The position numbers and the translations under genes were made by a program. 64,000 bases of DNA from Rhizobium sp. BG4 (GTDB lineage: Bacteria > Pseudomonadota > Alphaproteobacteria > Rhizobiales > Rhizobiaceae): contig NZ_CP044125.1 of NCBI RefSeq assembly GCF_016864575.1, forward strand, positions 1,550,001 through 1,614,000. Reading direction: 5' to 3'. This document shows, piece after piece, positions 26,347-33,728 of this stretch (positions within the stretch are counted from its first letter, which is position 1; every line of letters begins with the position of its first letter). Under the pieces are notes generated by a model, which did no database searches, was not told where the DNA came from, and was given only the letters and a program-made list of their open reading frames with translations.

Positions 26347-26538
26347 ATGGCTATAGATAAGCAGCACCCGGAAACGGACGAAGTACCAATCGCAAGCCGC
26401 CCGACAAGCGATGATGCAACGCTTCCTCGTGAAGAACGAGAGCGGCTCTGGCTCACCGAAAATGCAGAGGCGATCGCGGAAGAGAATGCGTACGTCGAGA
26501 CGTATGGACTGCCGCTGGCGCGCTACCGCACGTTCTAG
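26347..26538 (+). CDS. CcdA-family antitoxin without a CcdB partner
   Basis: 63 residues. The C-terminal half, RERLWLTENAEAIAEENAYVETYGLPLARYRTF (in two parts: ENAEAIAEENAYVE and GLPLARYRTF), matches the toxin-binding tail of CcdA-like antitoxins. The N-terminal part is short and lacks a clear ribbon-helix-helix DNA-binding domain. The next gene lies on the opposite strand and is unrelated, so no CcdB gyrase toxin is encoded beside it. It may be an orphan antitoxin or a relic. The ribosome site is weak. Confidence 0.65.
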   Translation: MAIDKQHPETDEVPIASRPTSDDATLPREERERLWLTENAEAIAEENAYVETYGLPLARYRTF

Positions 26539-26993
26539 ATTTCCTGCGCCATATATTCCTTCACCAGCCCCTCATAGGCATCCATCTCAGGCAGCGCCGG
26601 ATAGCTATGCCTGGCGCCAGTCTCGGCGAAGGCAAGCTTCTCGCTCGTCCAGGTCTCGATGAACGGGGTGAACCAGCCGAGATCGTCGAGCATGGTCGGG
26701 CGGACGTTGACGAACCAATCCATGCCTTCGGGCTTGGTGAACATCCAGGTCATGCAGTTCGGGCAGAAATAGTGGTGGGCCTCCGGGCCGTGCAGGCCGC
26801 CGATGACGGGTTCGCCCTTGGTCACCTCGAAGCCTTCCGTGGGAACGGCGGCGCTCAGCGAATAGGCGCTCGACGACATCTTCTGGCAGCCTGTGCAGTG
26901 ACAGGCCATGGTCAGCAGCGTCTTGGCACTGATCTTCAGCCGCACCTGGCCGCAACGGCAACCGCCCTCCCAGGGCAACGCGTTCTCGCTCAT
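26535..26993 (-). CDS. GFA/CENP-V zinc-binding domain protein
   Basis: 152 residues from ATG 26993, behind CAGGAGGATAGG. The zinc-binding cysteines of the GFA fold are all present: GGCRCGQVR, MACHCTGCQKM and FCPNCMTWMF. The family is named for glutathione-dependent formaldehyde-activating enzyme, but most members have no proven reaction and a general role in thiol adduct handling is only likely. Its 3' end overlaps the CcdA-like gene by 4 bp in convergent orientation. Confidence 0.9.
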   Translation of the reverse strand: MSENALPWEGGCRCGQVRLKISAKTLLTMACHCTGCQKMSSSAYSLSAAVPTEGFEVTKGEPVIGGLHGPEAHHYFCPNCMTWMFTKPEGMDWFVNVRPTMLDDLGWFTPFIETWTSEKLAFAETGARHSYPALPEMDAYEGLVKEYMAQEI

Positions 26994-27046
26994 CCTATCC
27001 TCCTGTTGTCTTTCTGATCTAGGCCGGCAAAGCGGCGCTTCCAGCG

Positions 27047-27601
27047 CTAGTCGCGCCTGACCGGCCGGGCCGGGTTTCCGACGACGGTTGCGCCTGCCGC
27101 AACATCCCTCGTCACCACAGAACCCGCGCCGACAATGGCGCCATCGCCGATCGTGACGCCGCCCAGAATGATCGCGCCGCCGCCGATCCAGACATCGCGG
27201 CCGATCGTCACCGGACGGGCGATCTCGATCCCTTGGCTGCGCAACTCGGCATCCCTGTGATGGTCGGCGCAATAGATCTGCACGCCGGGGCCAAGCATCG
27301 AGCGATCGCCGATGCTGACACGGCCGGAATCGAGAATGGTGCAGCCGGCATTGAGATAGACGCGCTCGCCGAGGCTGAGATTGATGCCATAGGAGCAGTG
27401 GAACGGCGCTTCGATGAAGGTGCTGTCCGCGACCTCGCGGAAAAGCGCCCTGAGTGCCGGCGCCATCATGCCGCGCTCATCCGGCGGCATCGTGTTGTGC
27501 TGATGCACGGCGCGCCGGGTCTTGACGCGCAGGTCGTCGAGCTCGGCATCGAGGCAGCAATACCATTCGCCCGCCGCCATCTTTTCGGCTTCGCTCGCCA
27601 T
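27047..27601 (-). CDS. Maltose/galactoside O-acetyltransferase family (NodL/Maa-like)
   Basis: 184 residues. The N-terminal Mac domain is [20 protein letters not shown]. The left-handed beta-helix of hexapeptide repeats runs from [22 protein letters not shown] to [31 protein letters not shown]. The active-site His is in YCADHHRD. Such enzymes acetylate hydroxyls of sugars or oligosaccharides using acetyl-CoA. It begins 2 bp after the amidotransferase stop, forming a two-gene operon. The sugar acceptor is unknown; nothing here ties it to Nod factor. Confidence 0.88.
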   Translation of the reverse strand: MASEAEKMAAGEWYCCLDAELDDLRVKTRRAVHQHNTMPPDERGMMAPALRALFREVADSTFIEAPFHCSYGINLSLGERVYLNAGCTILDSGRVSIGDRSMLGPGVQIYCADHHRDAELRSQGIEIARPVTIGRDVWIGGGAIILGGVTIGDGAIVGAGSVVTRDVAAGATVVGNPARPVRRD

Positions 27602-27603
27602 GC

Positions 27604-28350
27604 TCAGGCGCTCAGGCGACTATCGGCAGCATCCTGCGCCTCAACAGAGGGCCTGATCGTTCGCACGAAAGCGCGGGCGAGCGCCAGGCCGGCACGATCG
27701 GCATCGGCGGAATATCTGGCCGATGTCTGCGGGAAACGCTCATGCCAGCCGGGCTCGAGCACCTCGGCCAACTCGCGAAACTCGACATTCCAGCGATCGA
27801 CAACGGACGAATCCGCCTCGAAATGAAACTGGGCGCCGTAGACGGCCCTGCCGATCCGGAAGCACTGGTTCGGCACGGCTTCCGTCGATGCCAGCCGCAC
27901 GGAACCGGCGGGCAGCGTGAACGTGTCGGAATGCCACTCGAAAATCGGAAAAGCGTCTCCGAGATCCTCGAACAGGGGATCGGCCCGGCCTTCGCCGGTC
28001 ACGTCGACAGGCTTCCAGCCGAATTCGCGGGTGCCGTTCAGGATGTTTTCTCCGCCATAGCCGCGCGCCAGAACCTGGCTGCCAAGGCAGATGCCGAGAA
28101 CGGATTTTTCAGCGTCGCCGTAGCTTCGCATCAGGGCAGCAAGCGCCGGCAGATAGGGATAGTCCGCGTCATCGACGGCGCTCTGTTCGCCGCCGAGCAC
28201 GACGAGCGCATCATAGGCTTCCGGGCCGGCCGGCAGGGCGCCATCGCTCCACGGGCGGTACCAGTCGATCGCGGCGCCTGCCTCGGCAAGGGCAGTGCCC
28301 AGCGCGCCGATATGGGTGTTCGGCATGTTCTCGACGACGGCGACCCGCAT
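27604..28350 (-). CDS. Class I glutamine amidotransferase-like protein
   Basis: 248 residues from the second of two adjacent ATGs (GAGGAGAGA lies 3 or 6 bp before them). The nucleophile elbow is [17 protein letters not shown] and the His is in [10 protein letters not shown]; the Glu of the triad would be the E two residues later. Stand-alone members of this GMP-synthase-like branch hydrolyse glutamine-type amides or act on gamma-glutamyl compounds; the acceptor reaction is not known. It is cotranscribed with the O-acetyltransferase. Confidence 0.83.
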   Translation of the reverse strand: MRVAVVENMPNTHIGALGTALAEAGAAIDWYRPWSDGALPAGPEAYDALVVLGGEQSAVDDADYPYLPALAALMRSYGDAEKSVLGICLGSQVLARGYGGENILNGTREFGWKPVDVTGEGRADPLFEDLGDAFPIFEWHSDTFTLPAGSVRLASTEAVPNQCFRIGRAVYGAQFHFEADSSVVDRWNVEFRELAEVLEPGWHERFPQTSARYSADADRAGLALARAFVRTIRPSVEAQDAADSRLSA

Positions 28351-28469
28351 CATTCTCTCCTCGATTCCATGGCCGAGTGTGACCATGCGCCGACCGGCTA
28401 TGCAAGCGGCAAGATTGCGCGCTTCTGACGAAACTCCTAAACCGGAGCAAAGGCGAAAGGAAACTCCCC

Positions 28470-28763
28470 ATGACCGAAAAGGCCCGCGTCACCATTCTCT
28501 ACTGCACCCAGTGCAACTGGCTGCTGCGCGCCGGCTGGATGGCGCAGGAGCTGCTGCAGACCTTTACCGACGGCCTCGGCGAAGTGGCACTCATTCCCGG
28601 AACCGGCGGCAATTTCGAGATCCGCGTCAACGGCGACCTGATCTGGGAGCGCAAGCGCGACGGCGGGTTTCCGGGACCGAAGGAACTGAAGCAGCGCGTG
28701 CGCGACATCATCGAGCCCGGCCGCGATCTCGGCCATACCGACCGCGCCTCGCTGGAAAGCTGA
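28470..28763 (+). CDS. SelT/SelW/SelH (Rdx)-family thioredoxin-like protein
   Basis: 97 residues, thioredoxin-like fold. The redox motif is ILYCTQCNWLLRAGW, a CxxC with cysteine in place of selenocysteine. The second family block is PGTGGNFEIRVNGDLIWERKRDGGFP and the end is PKELKQRVRDIIEPGRDLGH. Family members are small cytoplasmic redox proteins of unclear partner. A GAAAGGAAACTCCCC ribosome site precedes the ATG. Confidence 0.88.
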   Translation: MTEKARVTILYCTQCNWLLRAGWMAQELLQTFTDGLGEVALIPGTGGNFEIRVNGDLIWERKRDGGFPGPKELKQRVRDIIEPGRDLGHTDRASLES

Positions 28764-28766
28764 GGT

Positions 28767-29189
28767 TCAGTCGAAGGGCGAATTGCAGGTGCGGTAGATG
28801 CCCTGATAGGTGACGAAGCGATCGGTTTTTGGATTGTAAGTCCGGTACTGATTGCGGCACCACTCGACATGCATGCGCGGATCCTTGGCGGCGGGGCGCA
28901 AGGTGCGAATCGGCGGCGGATCATAGGTGAGCTGCGGACGCGCCTGCGTCCTCGGCTGATAATAGGTCGGCCCCCTCGCCGTCGGCGGCCGGTAATTCGG
29001 CTGCACATAGGCCGGGCGGTGCCATTGCCGCGGCCCGAAGCCGAAGCAGCCGCGATAATCGCAATAGGTCGACTGCGTATTGACGACCGGGCCTCGCCCC
29101 GACAGCTGGCCGAATGCCGGCTCTGCCTTGGCAGCAAGCGGCATGAGGAGGGCGATGGAGGCGATCACGGCACTGCGCAAAGCGGACAT
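28767..29189 (-). CDS. Exported BA14K-family protein
   Basis: 140 residues from ATG 29189 (AAAGGAATCATCC). A signal peptide ends at AAKAEP. A Pro/Tyr/Arg-rich middle (YVQPNYRPPTARGPTYYQP) precedes the BA14K-type tail HVEWCRNQYRTYNPKTDRFV ... YRTCNSPFD, which has the WC..RYR.YNP pattern and paired cysteines. BA14K proteins are common in rhizobia and Brucella; a lectin-like or envelope role is proposed but not settled. It is convergent with the SelW-like gene. Confidence 0.82.
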   Translation of the reverse strand: MSALRSAVIASIALLMPLAAKAEPAFGQLSGRGPVVNTQSTYCDYRGCFGFGPRQWHRPAYVQPNYRPPTARGPTYYQPRTQARPQLTYDPPPIRTLRPAAKDPRMHVEWCRNQYRTYNPKTDRFVTYQGIYRTCNSPFD

Positions 29190-29313
29190 GGATGATTCCT
29201 TTCCCATCACTTTTATATAGGCAACGCGCGCTCCAAGAAAATCCGAGCCGAGAAAAACTGGCAATCAGTTCGCCGTGAATGCGGTTCTGTGGGGATCGTC
29301 ACAATCTTTTTTG

Positions 29314-29354
29314 CCGACTGTCAGGAAAACTTCAAAAAGCCAGTTGACAGTCGG
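29314..29354. repeat. 10-bp inverted repeat over the tRNA-Leu promoter
   Basis: CCGACTGTCA (29314-29323) and TGACAGTCGG (29345-29354) are perfect complements 21 nt apart; the right arm contains the TTGACA -35 box of the tRNA gene. Confidence 0.6.
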
Positions 29355-29372
29355 AGGCCACCCCCGTACATG
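29344..29372 (+). promoter_or_regulatory. Sigma-70 promoter of tRNA-Leu
   Basis: TTGACA (29344-29349), 17-nt spacer, TACATG (29367-29372). The predicted start is a few bases before the mature tRNA at 29383. Confidence 0.65.
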
Positions 29373-29382
29373 GCTCTCCGTC

Positions 29383-29469
29383 GCCCAGATGGCGGAATTG
29401 GTAGACGCGCCAGCTTCAGGTGCTGGTACCCGAAAGGGTGTGGAGGTTCGAGTCCTCTTCTGGGCACCA
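29383..29469 (+). tRNA. tRNA-Leu(CAG)
   Basis: 87 nt including encoded CCA. The acceptor arm GCCCAGA pairs with TCTGGGC, the D-loop has the class II pattern, the anticodon stem-loop CCAGC-TTCAGGT-GCTGG gives anticodon CAG, a long variable arm (TACCCGAAAGGGTG) is typical of tRNA-Leu, and the T-loop is GGTTCGAGTCC. It reads CUG leucine codons. Confidence 0.97.
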
Positions 29470-29492
29470 TTCCCATTGAAAATTAGCAGCTT

Positions 29493-29514
29493 AAGCCGGT
29501 ACCAACGGCTTTTT
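29493..29514 (+). terminator. Intrinsic terminator after tRNA-Leu
   Basis: AAGCCG-loop-CGGCTT followed by a short T-run, 23 bp after the tRNA end. Confidence 0.65.
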
Positions 29515-29535
29515 CAGTCTGCTGTTTTCTCCTCC

Positions 29536-30171
29536 TCACCACCGCAGATATCGTGATCCGATGATAGCGCCGAGTGCCGTTACGGCGGCGGTGGCGGTCG
29601 TGTACCAGGTCGCCAGGAAAAGCGGACTGTCGTCGGGGCAATGCCAGGCGTAGAGCGCTGCGGCAAGGCCGGCCGAGGCGAGACCTGCGACGGCGCCGCC
29701 GAGGGTGGGATTTGCCGGTGCGGCATTCTTCAGCGCCCAGAGAAAGCCTGCGAGCGGGGCCAGTGACAATACCGGGATGAAGAAGACGCAGAAGGCGGCG
29801 TTGCGGCCAAGCAGCGCTGCGCGCCAGGCGTCTTCCGGAATGGCCGTCAGTTCCGTTGCGACGCCGGCGATCACCAGTGCCAGCGGCAGCAGCAGAGCCA
29901 GGGACGCAAGCTTCAAGGGAACGCCGGGGCGGCCGATGCGGAAGACGAGGCCGCAGGCGGTGACTGCGAGCGTCAGCGTGGTGACGATCTTGAAGAGCAC
30001 GCGGGCGGTTTCGATTGCCGTTCCCATGTCGCGGCGGATGCCGATGGTGGAGAGCAGCAGAACCGCCGAGATGACGACGCCCGCCACGAGCGCGCGGCTG
30101 AGCAGCGGACCGAGGCGGGATCGCACCGGCGCATCGGCTGCAAGCATGCTGATCAGGTCATCGGTCTTCAC
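29536..30171 (-). CDS. nrsF: NrsF-like membrane anti-sigma factor (DUF1109)
   Basis: 211 residues from GTG 30171 (GGAG 8 bp before it); a GTG three codons upstream is the alternative. It has a short cytoplasmic N-terminus (KTDDLISMLAADAPV) and six hydrophobic helices. Two cysteines in later loops or helices, AAFCVFF and YAWHCPDD, sit 50 residues apart. Caulobacter NrsF (DUF1109) holds sigma-F at the membrane and uses two conserved cysteines to sense the inducing stress. The gene overlaps the end of the sigma gene by 14 bp, the usual arrangement for sigma and anti-sigma. Confidence 0.88.
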   Translation of the reverse strand: MKTDDLISMLAADAPVRSRLGPLLSRALVAGVVISAVLLLSTIGIRRDMGTAIETARVLFKIVTTLTLAVTACGLVFRIGRPGVPLKLASLALLLPLALVIAGVATELTAIPEDAWRAALLGRNAAFCVFFIPVLSLAPLAGFLWALKNAAPANPTLGGAVAGLASAGLAAALYAWHCPDDSPLFLATWYTTATAAVTALGAIIGSRYLRW

Positions 30172-30724
30172 GCGTCTCACTCCGGTATAGGGCCGCCAGC
30201 GCCTTCAGCGCCCGGTGCAGGGAAACACGCACCGCACCCTCTGTCATCTTCAGCCTCTCGGCCGTCTCGCGGATGCCCGCCCCCTCGATCGAGATCGAGC
30301 GGACGATATCGCGCTGCGGGTCTTTCAGCCGCTCCAGCATATGTTCGGCATCGAGCCGGTCGAGATTGCCCGCCTGCTCTTCCGCCTCAAGCGTTGCCAT
30401 CACGTCGTCGATCGGCACGTCGATATGGCGGCCGCGGCGGCGCAGACTGTCGATCAGCTTGTTGCGCACGATCGTCGACAGCCACGGGCCGATCGGGCGT
30501 GCCGGATCCCACGAGCCGCGCTTCAGATGCACCGCAAGCAGGACTTCCTGCACGACATCTTCCGCCTCGCTCGCCGGCGCGCCGAACTGATCGCAGCGGC
30601 GGCGCGCCATGGCGCGCAGGTGCGGCGTGACGGCGGAAAGGAAGCGATGATAGGCCTGCGTATCGCCATCCATGGCGCTGCGCATCCAGCCTGCCCATTC
30701 CTCTTCACGCGCCGAATGTTTCAC
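30158..30724 (-). CDS. sigF: ECF sigma factor, SigF type
   Basis: 188 residues from GTG 30724. Region 2 covers EWAGWMRSAMDGDTQAYHRF to GPWLSTIVRNKLIDSLRRRGR, and region 4 is IRETAERLKMTEGAVRVSLHRALKALAALYR. It would direct RNA polymerase to the divergent bufferin-type operon. A GTAAC-N17-CGTAG element lies just before its own start and again before the operon, which predicts autoregulation. The -10 is so close to the GTG that the message would be nearly leaderless. Confidence 0.9.
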   Translation of the reverse strand: MKHSAREEEWAGWMRSAMDGDTQAYHRFLSAVTPHLRAMARRRCDQFGAPASEAEDVVQEVLLAVHLKRGSWDPARPIGPWLSTIVRNKLIDSLRRRGRHIDVPIDDVMATLEAEEQAGNLDRLDAEHMLERLKDPQRDIVRSISIEGAGIRETAERLKMTEGAVRVSLHRALKALAALYRSETREDR

Positions 30725-30737
30725 CCGACATAATCCT

Positions 30738-30764
30738 CTACGGAGGACCACACGTTTTTGTTAC
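30738..30764 (-). promoter_or_regulatory. ECF-type promoter of sigF-nrsF
   Basis: On the minus strand GTAAC (30764-30760), 17 nt, CGTAG (30742-30738). Both elements and the spacer length are the same as in the promoter of the divergent operon. Confidence 0.7.
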
Positions 30765-30876
30765 CGCCCGGGCAGAAATATTTCAGACAGGCCTCACACG
30801 CCTTTGTTTTCAGGCTTTTCGCTTGCCATCGCGTAAACGGCAAGGGCGCGTCCCGTAAAAAAATCGTGGGAGCCGT

Positions 30877-30903
30877 GTAACAACAGCTGCCACGCCTCCG
30901 TAG
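30877..30903 (+). promoter_or_regulatory. ECF-type promoter of the bufferin operon
   Basis: GTAAC (30877-30881), 17 nt, CGTAG (30899-30903), about 50 bp before the first precursor gene. The flanks also agree with the sigF promoter (GTAACAA and CCTCCGTAG in both). This fits sigma-F dependence. Confidence 0.75.
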
Positions 30904-30951
30904 CCCTCAGTGCAAGCCAATCACGGCTCGCCATTCTACGGAGATGAAACA

Positions 30952-31221
30952 ATGAAGAACAGCATCGTTACGCTCGCACTGGCCGGCTCCATCGCTTCGG
31001 CGCTCGCAACCATCGCAGCCCCCGCTGCCTCGGCCGCCGACAACAAGGAGAAGTGCTACGGCGTTGCCCTCAAGGGCCAGAACGATTGCGCCGCCGGCAA
31101 GCACGATTGTGCCGGCAAGTCGACTGTCAGCTACGACAAGATGTCCTTCAAGCTGGTCCCGGCCGGCACCTGCACGTCGATGAAGACGCCGAAGGGCCAC
31201 GGCATGCTGACGCCGGCCTGA
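30952..31221 (+). CDS. bufA1: DUF2282 bufferin-type precursor peptide 1
   Basis: 89 residues, ATG 30952 behind GGAGATGAAACA. A Sec-type signal peptide ends near PAASAA (28-29). The mature part is about 60 residues with four cysteines at 35, 46, 53 and 74, in [18 protein letters not shown] and [14 protein letters not shown]2282 proteins beside DUF692 enzymes are ribosomally made, post-translationally modified peptides (bufferins) whose cysteines are converted to heterocycles and which bind copper in the periplasm. Which cysteines are modified here is unknown. It is closely similar to the next gene. Confidence 0.85.
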   Translation: MKNSIVTLALAGSIASALATIAAPAASAADNKEKCYGVALKGQNDCAAGKHDCAGKSTVSYDKMSFKLVPAGTCTSMKTPKGHGMLTPA

Positions 31222-31265
31222 TCGGCTCCACCGCCCCCAGAAACCAAGAGATACCGGAGAAGACC

Positions 31266-31553
31266 ATGACCAAACTCCCCGCCACCGTCTTTGCAGCCTC
31301 GGTCGCCACCGCGCTGACGCTGATCGGCAGCGTCCAGACCGCTTCGGCCCAGGATGCCGCCAAGGAGAAGTGCTACGGCATCGCGCTCAAGGGGCAGAAC
31401 GATTGCGCTGCCGGCCCCGGCACGACCTGCGCCGGCACGGCGAAGATCGACTACCAGAAGAACGCCTGGAAGCTCGTTCCGGCCGGAACCTGCACGTCGA
31501 TGAAGACGCCCGATGGCACTGGCTCGCTGACGCAGGGTCCGGCTCCGGCCTGA
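31266..31553 (+). CDS. bufA2: DUF2282 bufferin-type precursor peptide 2
   Basis: 95 residues, ATG 31266 behind GGAGAAGACC. The signal peptide ends near QTASA. Cysteines are at 36, 47, 55 and 76. The core shares EKCYG(I)[11 protein letters not shown] and [14 protein letters not shown] with precursor 1, but between Cys2 and Cys3 it has one extra residue (PGTT against KHD) and the C-terminal tail is longer and proline-rich (LTQGPAPA). It is a tandem duplicate that has diverged outside the core. It ends 63 bp before the DUF692 gene, with a strong hairpin between. Confidence 0.85.
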   Translation: MTKLPATVFAASVATALTLIGSVQTASAQDAAKEKCYGIALKGQNDCAAGPGTTCAGTAKIDYQKNAWKLVPAGTCTSMKTPDGTGSLTQGPAPA

Positions 31554-31570
31554 TCCGGTTGCAAACAGCA

Positions 31571-31593
31571 GGCGGCGCCGAGACGGCGCCGCC
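31571..31593 (+). other. Perfect hairpin between precursors and enzyme gene
   Basis: GGCGGCGCCG (31571-31580) and CGGCGCCGCC (31584-31593) form a 10-bp perfect stem with a 3-nt loop. No T-run follows, so it is not a strong terminator. It could stabilise the upstream precursor mRNA after processing or cause partial attenuation. Confidence 0.65.
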
Positions 31594-31616
31594 AACCCAA
31601 CTTCAGGAGAGACAGG

Positions 31617-32471
31617 ATGAAACCCTCCGCATTGCCCCGCCGTCCCGGCATCGGTTTCAAGCCCGAAAATTTTGCCAGCATCATCGCAGCACCCCAGCCG
31701 GTCGGCTTCTTCGAAGTGCATGCCGAGAACTATATGGGCGCAGGCGGTCCGCCGCATGCGCAGCTCGGCAAGCTGCGCGAGGACTACGCTTTGTCGATCC
31801 ATGGCGTCGGCCTGTCGATCGGCTCAATGCAGCCGCTCGATCAGGATCATCTGCAGCGGCTGAGGACCGTCTGCGATCGCTATGAGCCGGAGAGCTTTTC
31901 GGAGCATCTCGCCTGGTCGACGCATGACACGGTATTCCTCAACGACCTCCTGCCCCTGCCCTACACATCTGAAACGCTGTCGCGCGTTGCGGATCATATC
32001 GACCAGGTGCAGGACGCGCTGAAGCGGCAGATGCTGCTCGAGAATCCGGCGACCTATCTTCTGTTCGAGGAAAGCACGCTCGAAGAGACCGAATTCCTGG
32101 CGGAGATCGTCAGGCAGACCGGATGCGGGCTGCTGCTCGACGTCAACAACGTCTTCGTCGCCTCCACCAATCACAACATGAACCCGCGCGACTATCTCGC
32201 CCGCTTCCCGGTGCAATGGGTGCGCGAGATCCATCTCAGCGGTCATTCGGAAACGACGGATGACGAAGGTGCGCCACTGCTGATCGATTCGCACGACACG
32301 CCGGTCAAGGACCCGGTGTGGGCGCTCTACGAAGAACTGATTGCCCGGACGGGGCCGATCGCCAGCCTGATCGAATGGGACAACGACGTGCCGGAATGGC
32401 CGGTCCTGCGCTCCGAAGCTGAGGCCGCGGGAGCGATCCTCGATCGCGCCGCGCGGCTGCGGGCGGCCTGA
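31617..32471 (+). CDS. bufB: DUF692 multinuclear iron oxidative enzyme (MNIO), BufB type
   Basis: 284 residues, TIM-barrel family. Likely metal ligands lie in FEVHAENY (His35), [11 protein letters not shown] (His62), FSEHLAWS (His97), [30 protein letters not shown] and IDSHDTPV. These are the canonical blocks of MNIO enzymes, which use two or three iron ions and oxygen to modify peptide cysteines; MbnB and TglH are relatives. It would act in the cytoplasm on the two precursors before export. CAGGAGAGACAGG precedes the ATG. Confidence 0.92.
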   Translation: MKPSALPRRPGIGFKPENFASIIAAPQPVGFFEVHAENYMGAGGPPHAQLGKLREDYALSIHGVGLSIGSMQPLDQDHLQRLRTVCDRYEPESFSEHLAWSTHDTVFLNDLLPLPYTSETLSRVADHIDQVQDALKRQMLLENPATYLLFEESTLEETEFLAEIVRQTGCGLLLDVNNVFVASTNHNMNPRDYLARFPVQWVREIHLSGHSETTDDEGAPLLIDSHDTPVKDPVWALYEELIARTGPIASLIEWDNDVPEWPVLRSEAEAAGAILDRAARLRAA

Positions 32472-32479
32472 GGCGTGTC

Positions 32480-33253
32480 ATGGCTACCATCACACAAGAG
32501 CAATTCGCGGTAGCGCTACGGGATAGCGCGCTGCCGGTTCCCGAAGGGATCGCCGCCTGGAATGCGGCACGCCCGCTGCGGCGCTTCGGCGTCTATCGCA
32601 ACAATGTCGTCTCGGGGCTGATCGGCGCCGTCGCATCCCGCTTTCCGGTTGCCGAGAAGATCGTAGGCGAGGAGTTCTTCGCCGGCATGGCCTACGAGTT
32701 TATCTGTCTGCATCCGCCGCGCTCGCCGCTACTGCTTTCCTATGGCGATGGCTTTGCCGATTTCGTCGAGGCTTTCGAGCCGGCACGGGAAATCGCCTAT
32801 CTCGCCGATGTTATCCGGCTGGAAGCGGCGCGCGGCATAGCCTATCACGCGGCAGATGCGGCACCGCTCGCCGCCGATCGCCTGGCGCTGCTCGAAGAAG
32901 GGCAACTCGCGTCGCTGGTGTTAACGCCGCACCCGTCCGCATCCATCCTCCGCTCCGTCCATCCAACGGTGACCATATGGGCGATGAATGCCGGCGAGAT
33001 GGCCTTTGCGCCGATCGACGACTGGCATGGCGAGGACGCGCTCATCGTCAGGCCGCAGATGATCGTCGAGGTACACCGGCTGCCGCCCGGGGGTGCTGCA
33101 TTTCTCGAAGCATTGCTCAGCGGCTCGACGCTTGCTGCCGCCGCGGGCGCAGCCTTTGCGGCGGCGCCGGATTTCGACCTTTCCGCCAATCTTGCCGGAG
33201 CGCTGCAAGCCGGCGCCTTCTCGGACCTTTCGACAGGAGACGACCATGAATGA
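32480..33253 (+). CDS. bufC: DUF2063 partner protein, BufC type
   Basis: 257 residues, starting 8 bp after the DUF692 stop. The N-terminal helical DUF2063 domain (about 5-100) contains RRFGVYRNNVVSGLIGAVASRFPV and FICLHPPRSPLLLSYGDGFADF, followed by a C-terminal domain with HPSASILRSVHPTVTIWAMN. Such partners recognise the precursor and present it to the MNIO enzyme. The stop overlaps the DoxX gene start by 8 bp (ATGAATGA), showing translational coupling. Confidence 0.9.
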   Translation: MATITQEQFAVALRDSALPVPEGIAAWNAARPLRRFGVYRNNVVSGLIGAVASRFPVAEKIVGEEFFAGMAYEFICLHPPRSPLLLSYGDGFADFVEAFEPAREIAYLADVIRLEAARGIAYHAADAAPLAADRLALLEEGQLASLVLTPHPSASILRSVHPTVTIWAMNAGEMAFAPIDDWHGEDALIVRPQMIVEVHRLPPGGAAFLEALLSGSTLAAAAGAAFAAAPDFDLSANLAGALQAGAFSDLSTGDDHE

Positions 33254-33728
33254 GGATATGACGCTTGCCACGCCCTCGGGCAGCGGCCTTGCCTATCGGG
33301 TCCACAGCCTGATGACGGCTTTCGGGATGATCCCGCACGATCTGATCGCGACGGTCGCCCGGCTTTCGATTGCCGCAGTGTTCTGGCAGTCGGGGCAGAC
33401 GAAGGTGGATGGCTGGTACGTCACCGACAATGCCGTCTATCTGTTCCAGACCGAGTACAAGCTGCCCTTCGTCGATCCGTGGCTGGCGGCGCATCTGGCG
33501 GCCTTTGCCGAGCACTTTTTTCCGCTCTTGCTGGTCATCGGTCTCGCCAGTCGGCTTTCTGCGCTGGCGCTGCTCGGCATGACGCTGGTGATCGAGATCT
33601 TCGTCTATCCGGATGCATGGCCCACCCATGGCACATGGGCTGTCTGCTTTCTGGTAATCATCGCCGGCGGGCCGGGGCGGCTTTCACTCGATCATCTGAT
33701 TGCGCGCTATTTTGCACGCAGCGCCTGA
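33246..33728 (+). CDS. DoxX-family membrane protein of the bufferin operon
   Basis: 160 residues with four hydrophobic helices. The N-terminal helix reads ARLSIAAVFWQSGQTKVDGW, the typical DoxX start. DoxX proteins regularly close bufferin/gig-type operons (the fourth gene in Cupriavidus gig clusters), but their role is not established; a redox or export link is proposed. It overlaps bufC and is the last gene of the operon. Confidence 0.88.
   Translation: MNEDMTLATPSGSGLAYRVHSLMTAFGMIPHDLIATVARLSIAAVFWQSGQTKVDGWYVTDNAVYLFQTEYKLPFVDPWLAAHLAAFAEHFFPLLLVIGLASRLSALALLGMTLVIEIFVYPDAWPTHGTWAVCFLVIIAGGPGRLSLDHLIARYFARSA

Noticed and set aside
27047..27601. Nodulation gene nodL
   Set aside because: Hexapeptide acetyltransferase family fits, but there is no nod box or other nod gene and Maa-type enzymes are equally likely.
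29383..29469. Integration site of a genomic island at tRNA-Leu
   Set aside because: No integrase nearby and I did not see a repeated copy of the tRNA 3' end.
30830..30842. CTTGCC/GGCAAG inverted repeat upstream of the bufferin operon as an operator
   Set aside because: Only 6 bp per arm around 30822-30845 in GC-rich sequence, weaker than the duplicated ECF promoter motif that explains the region.
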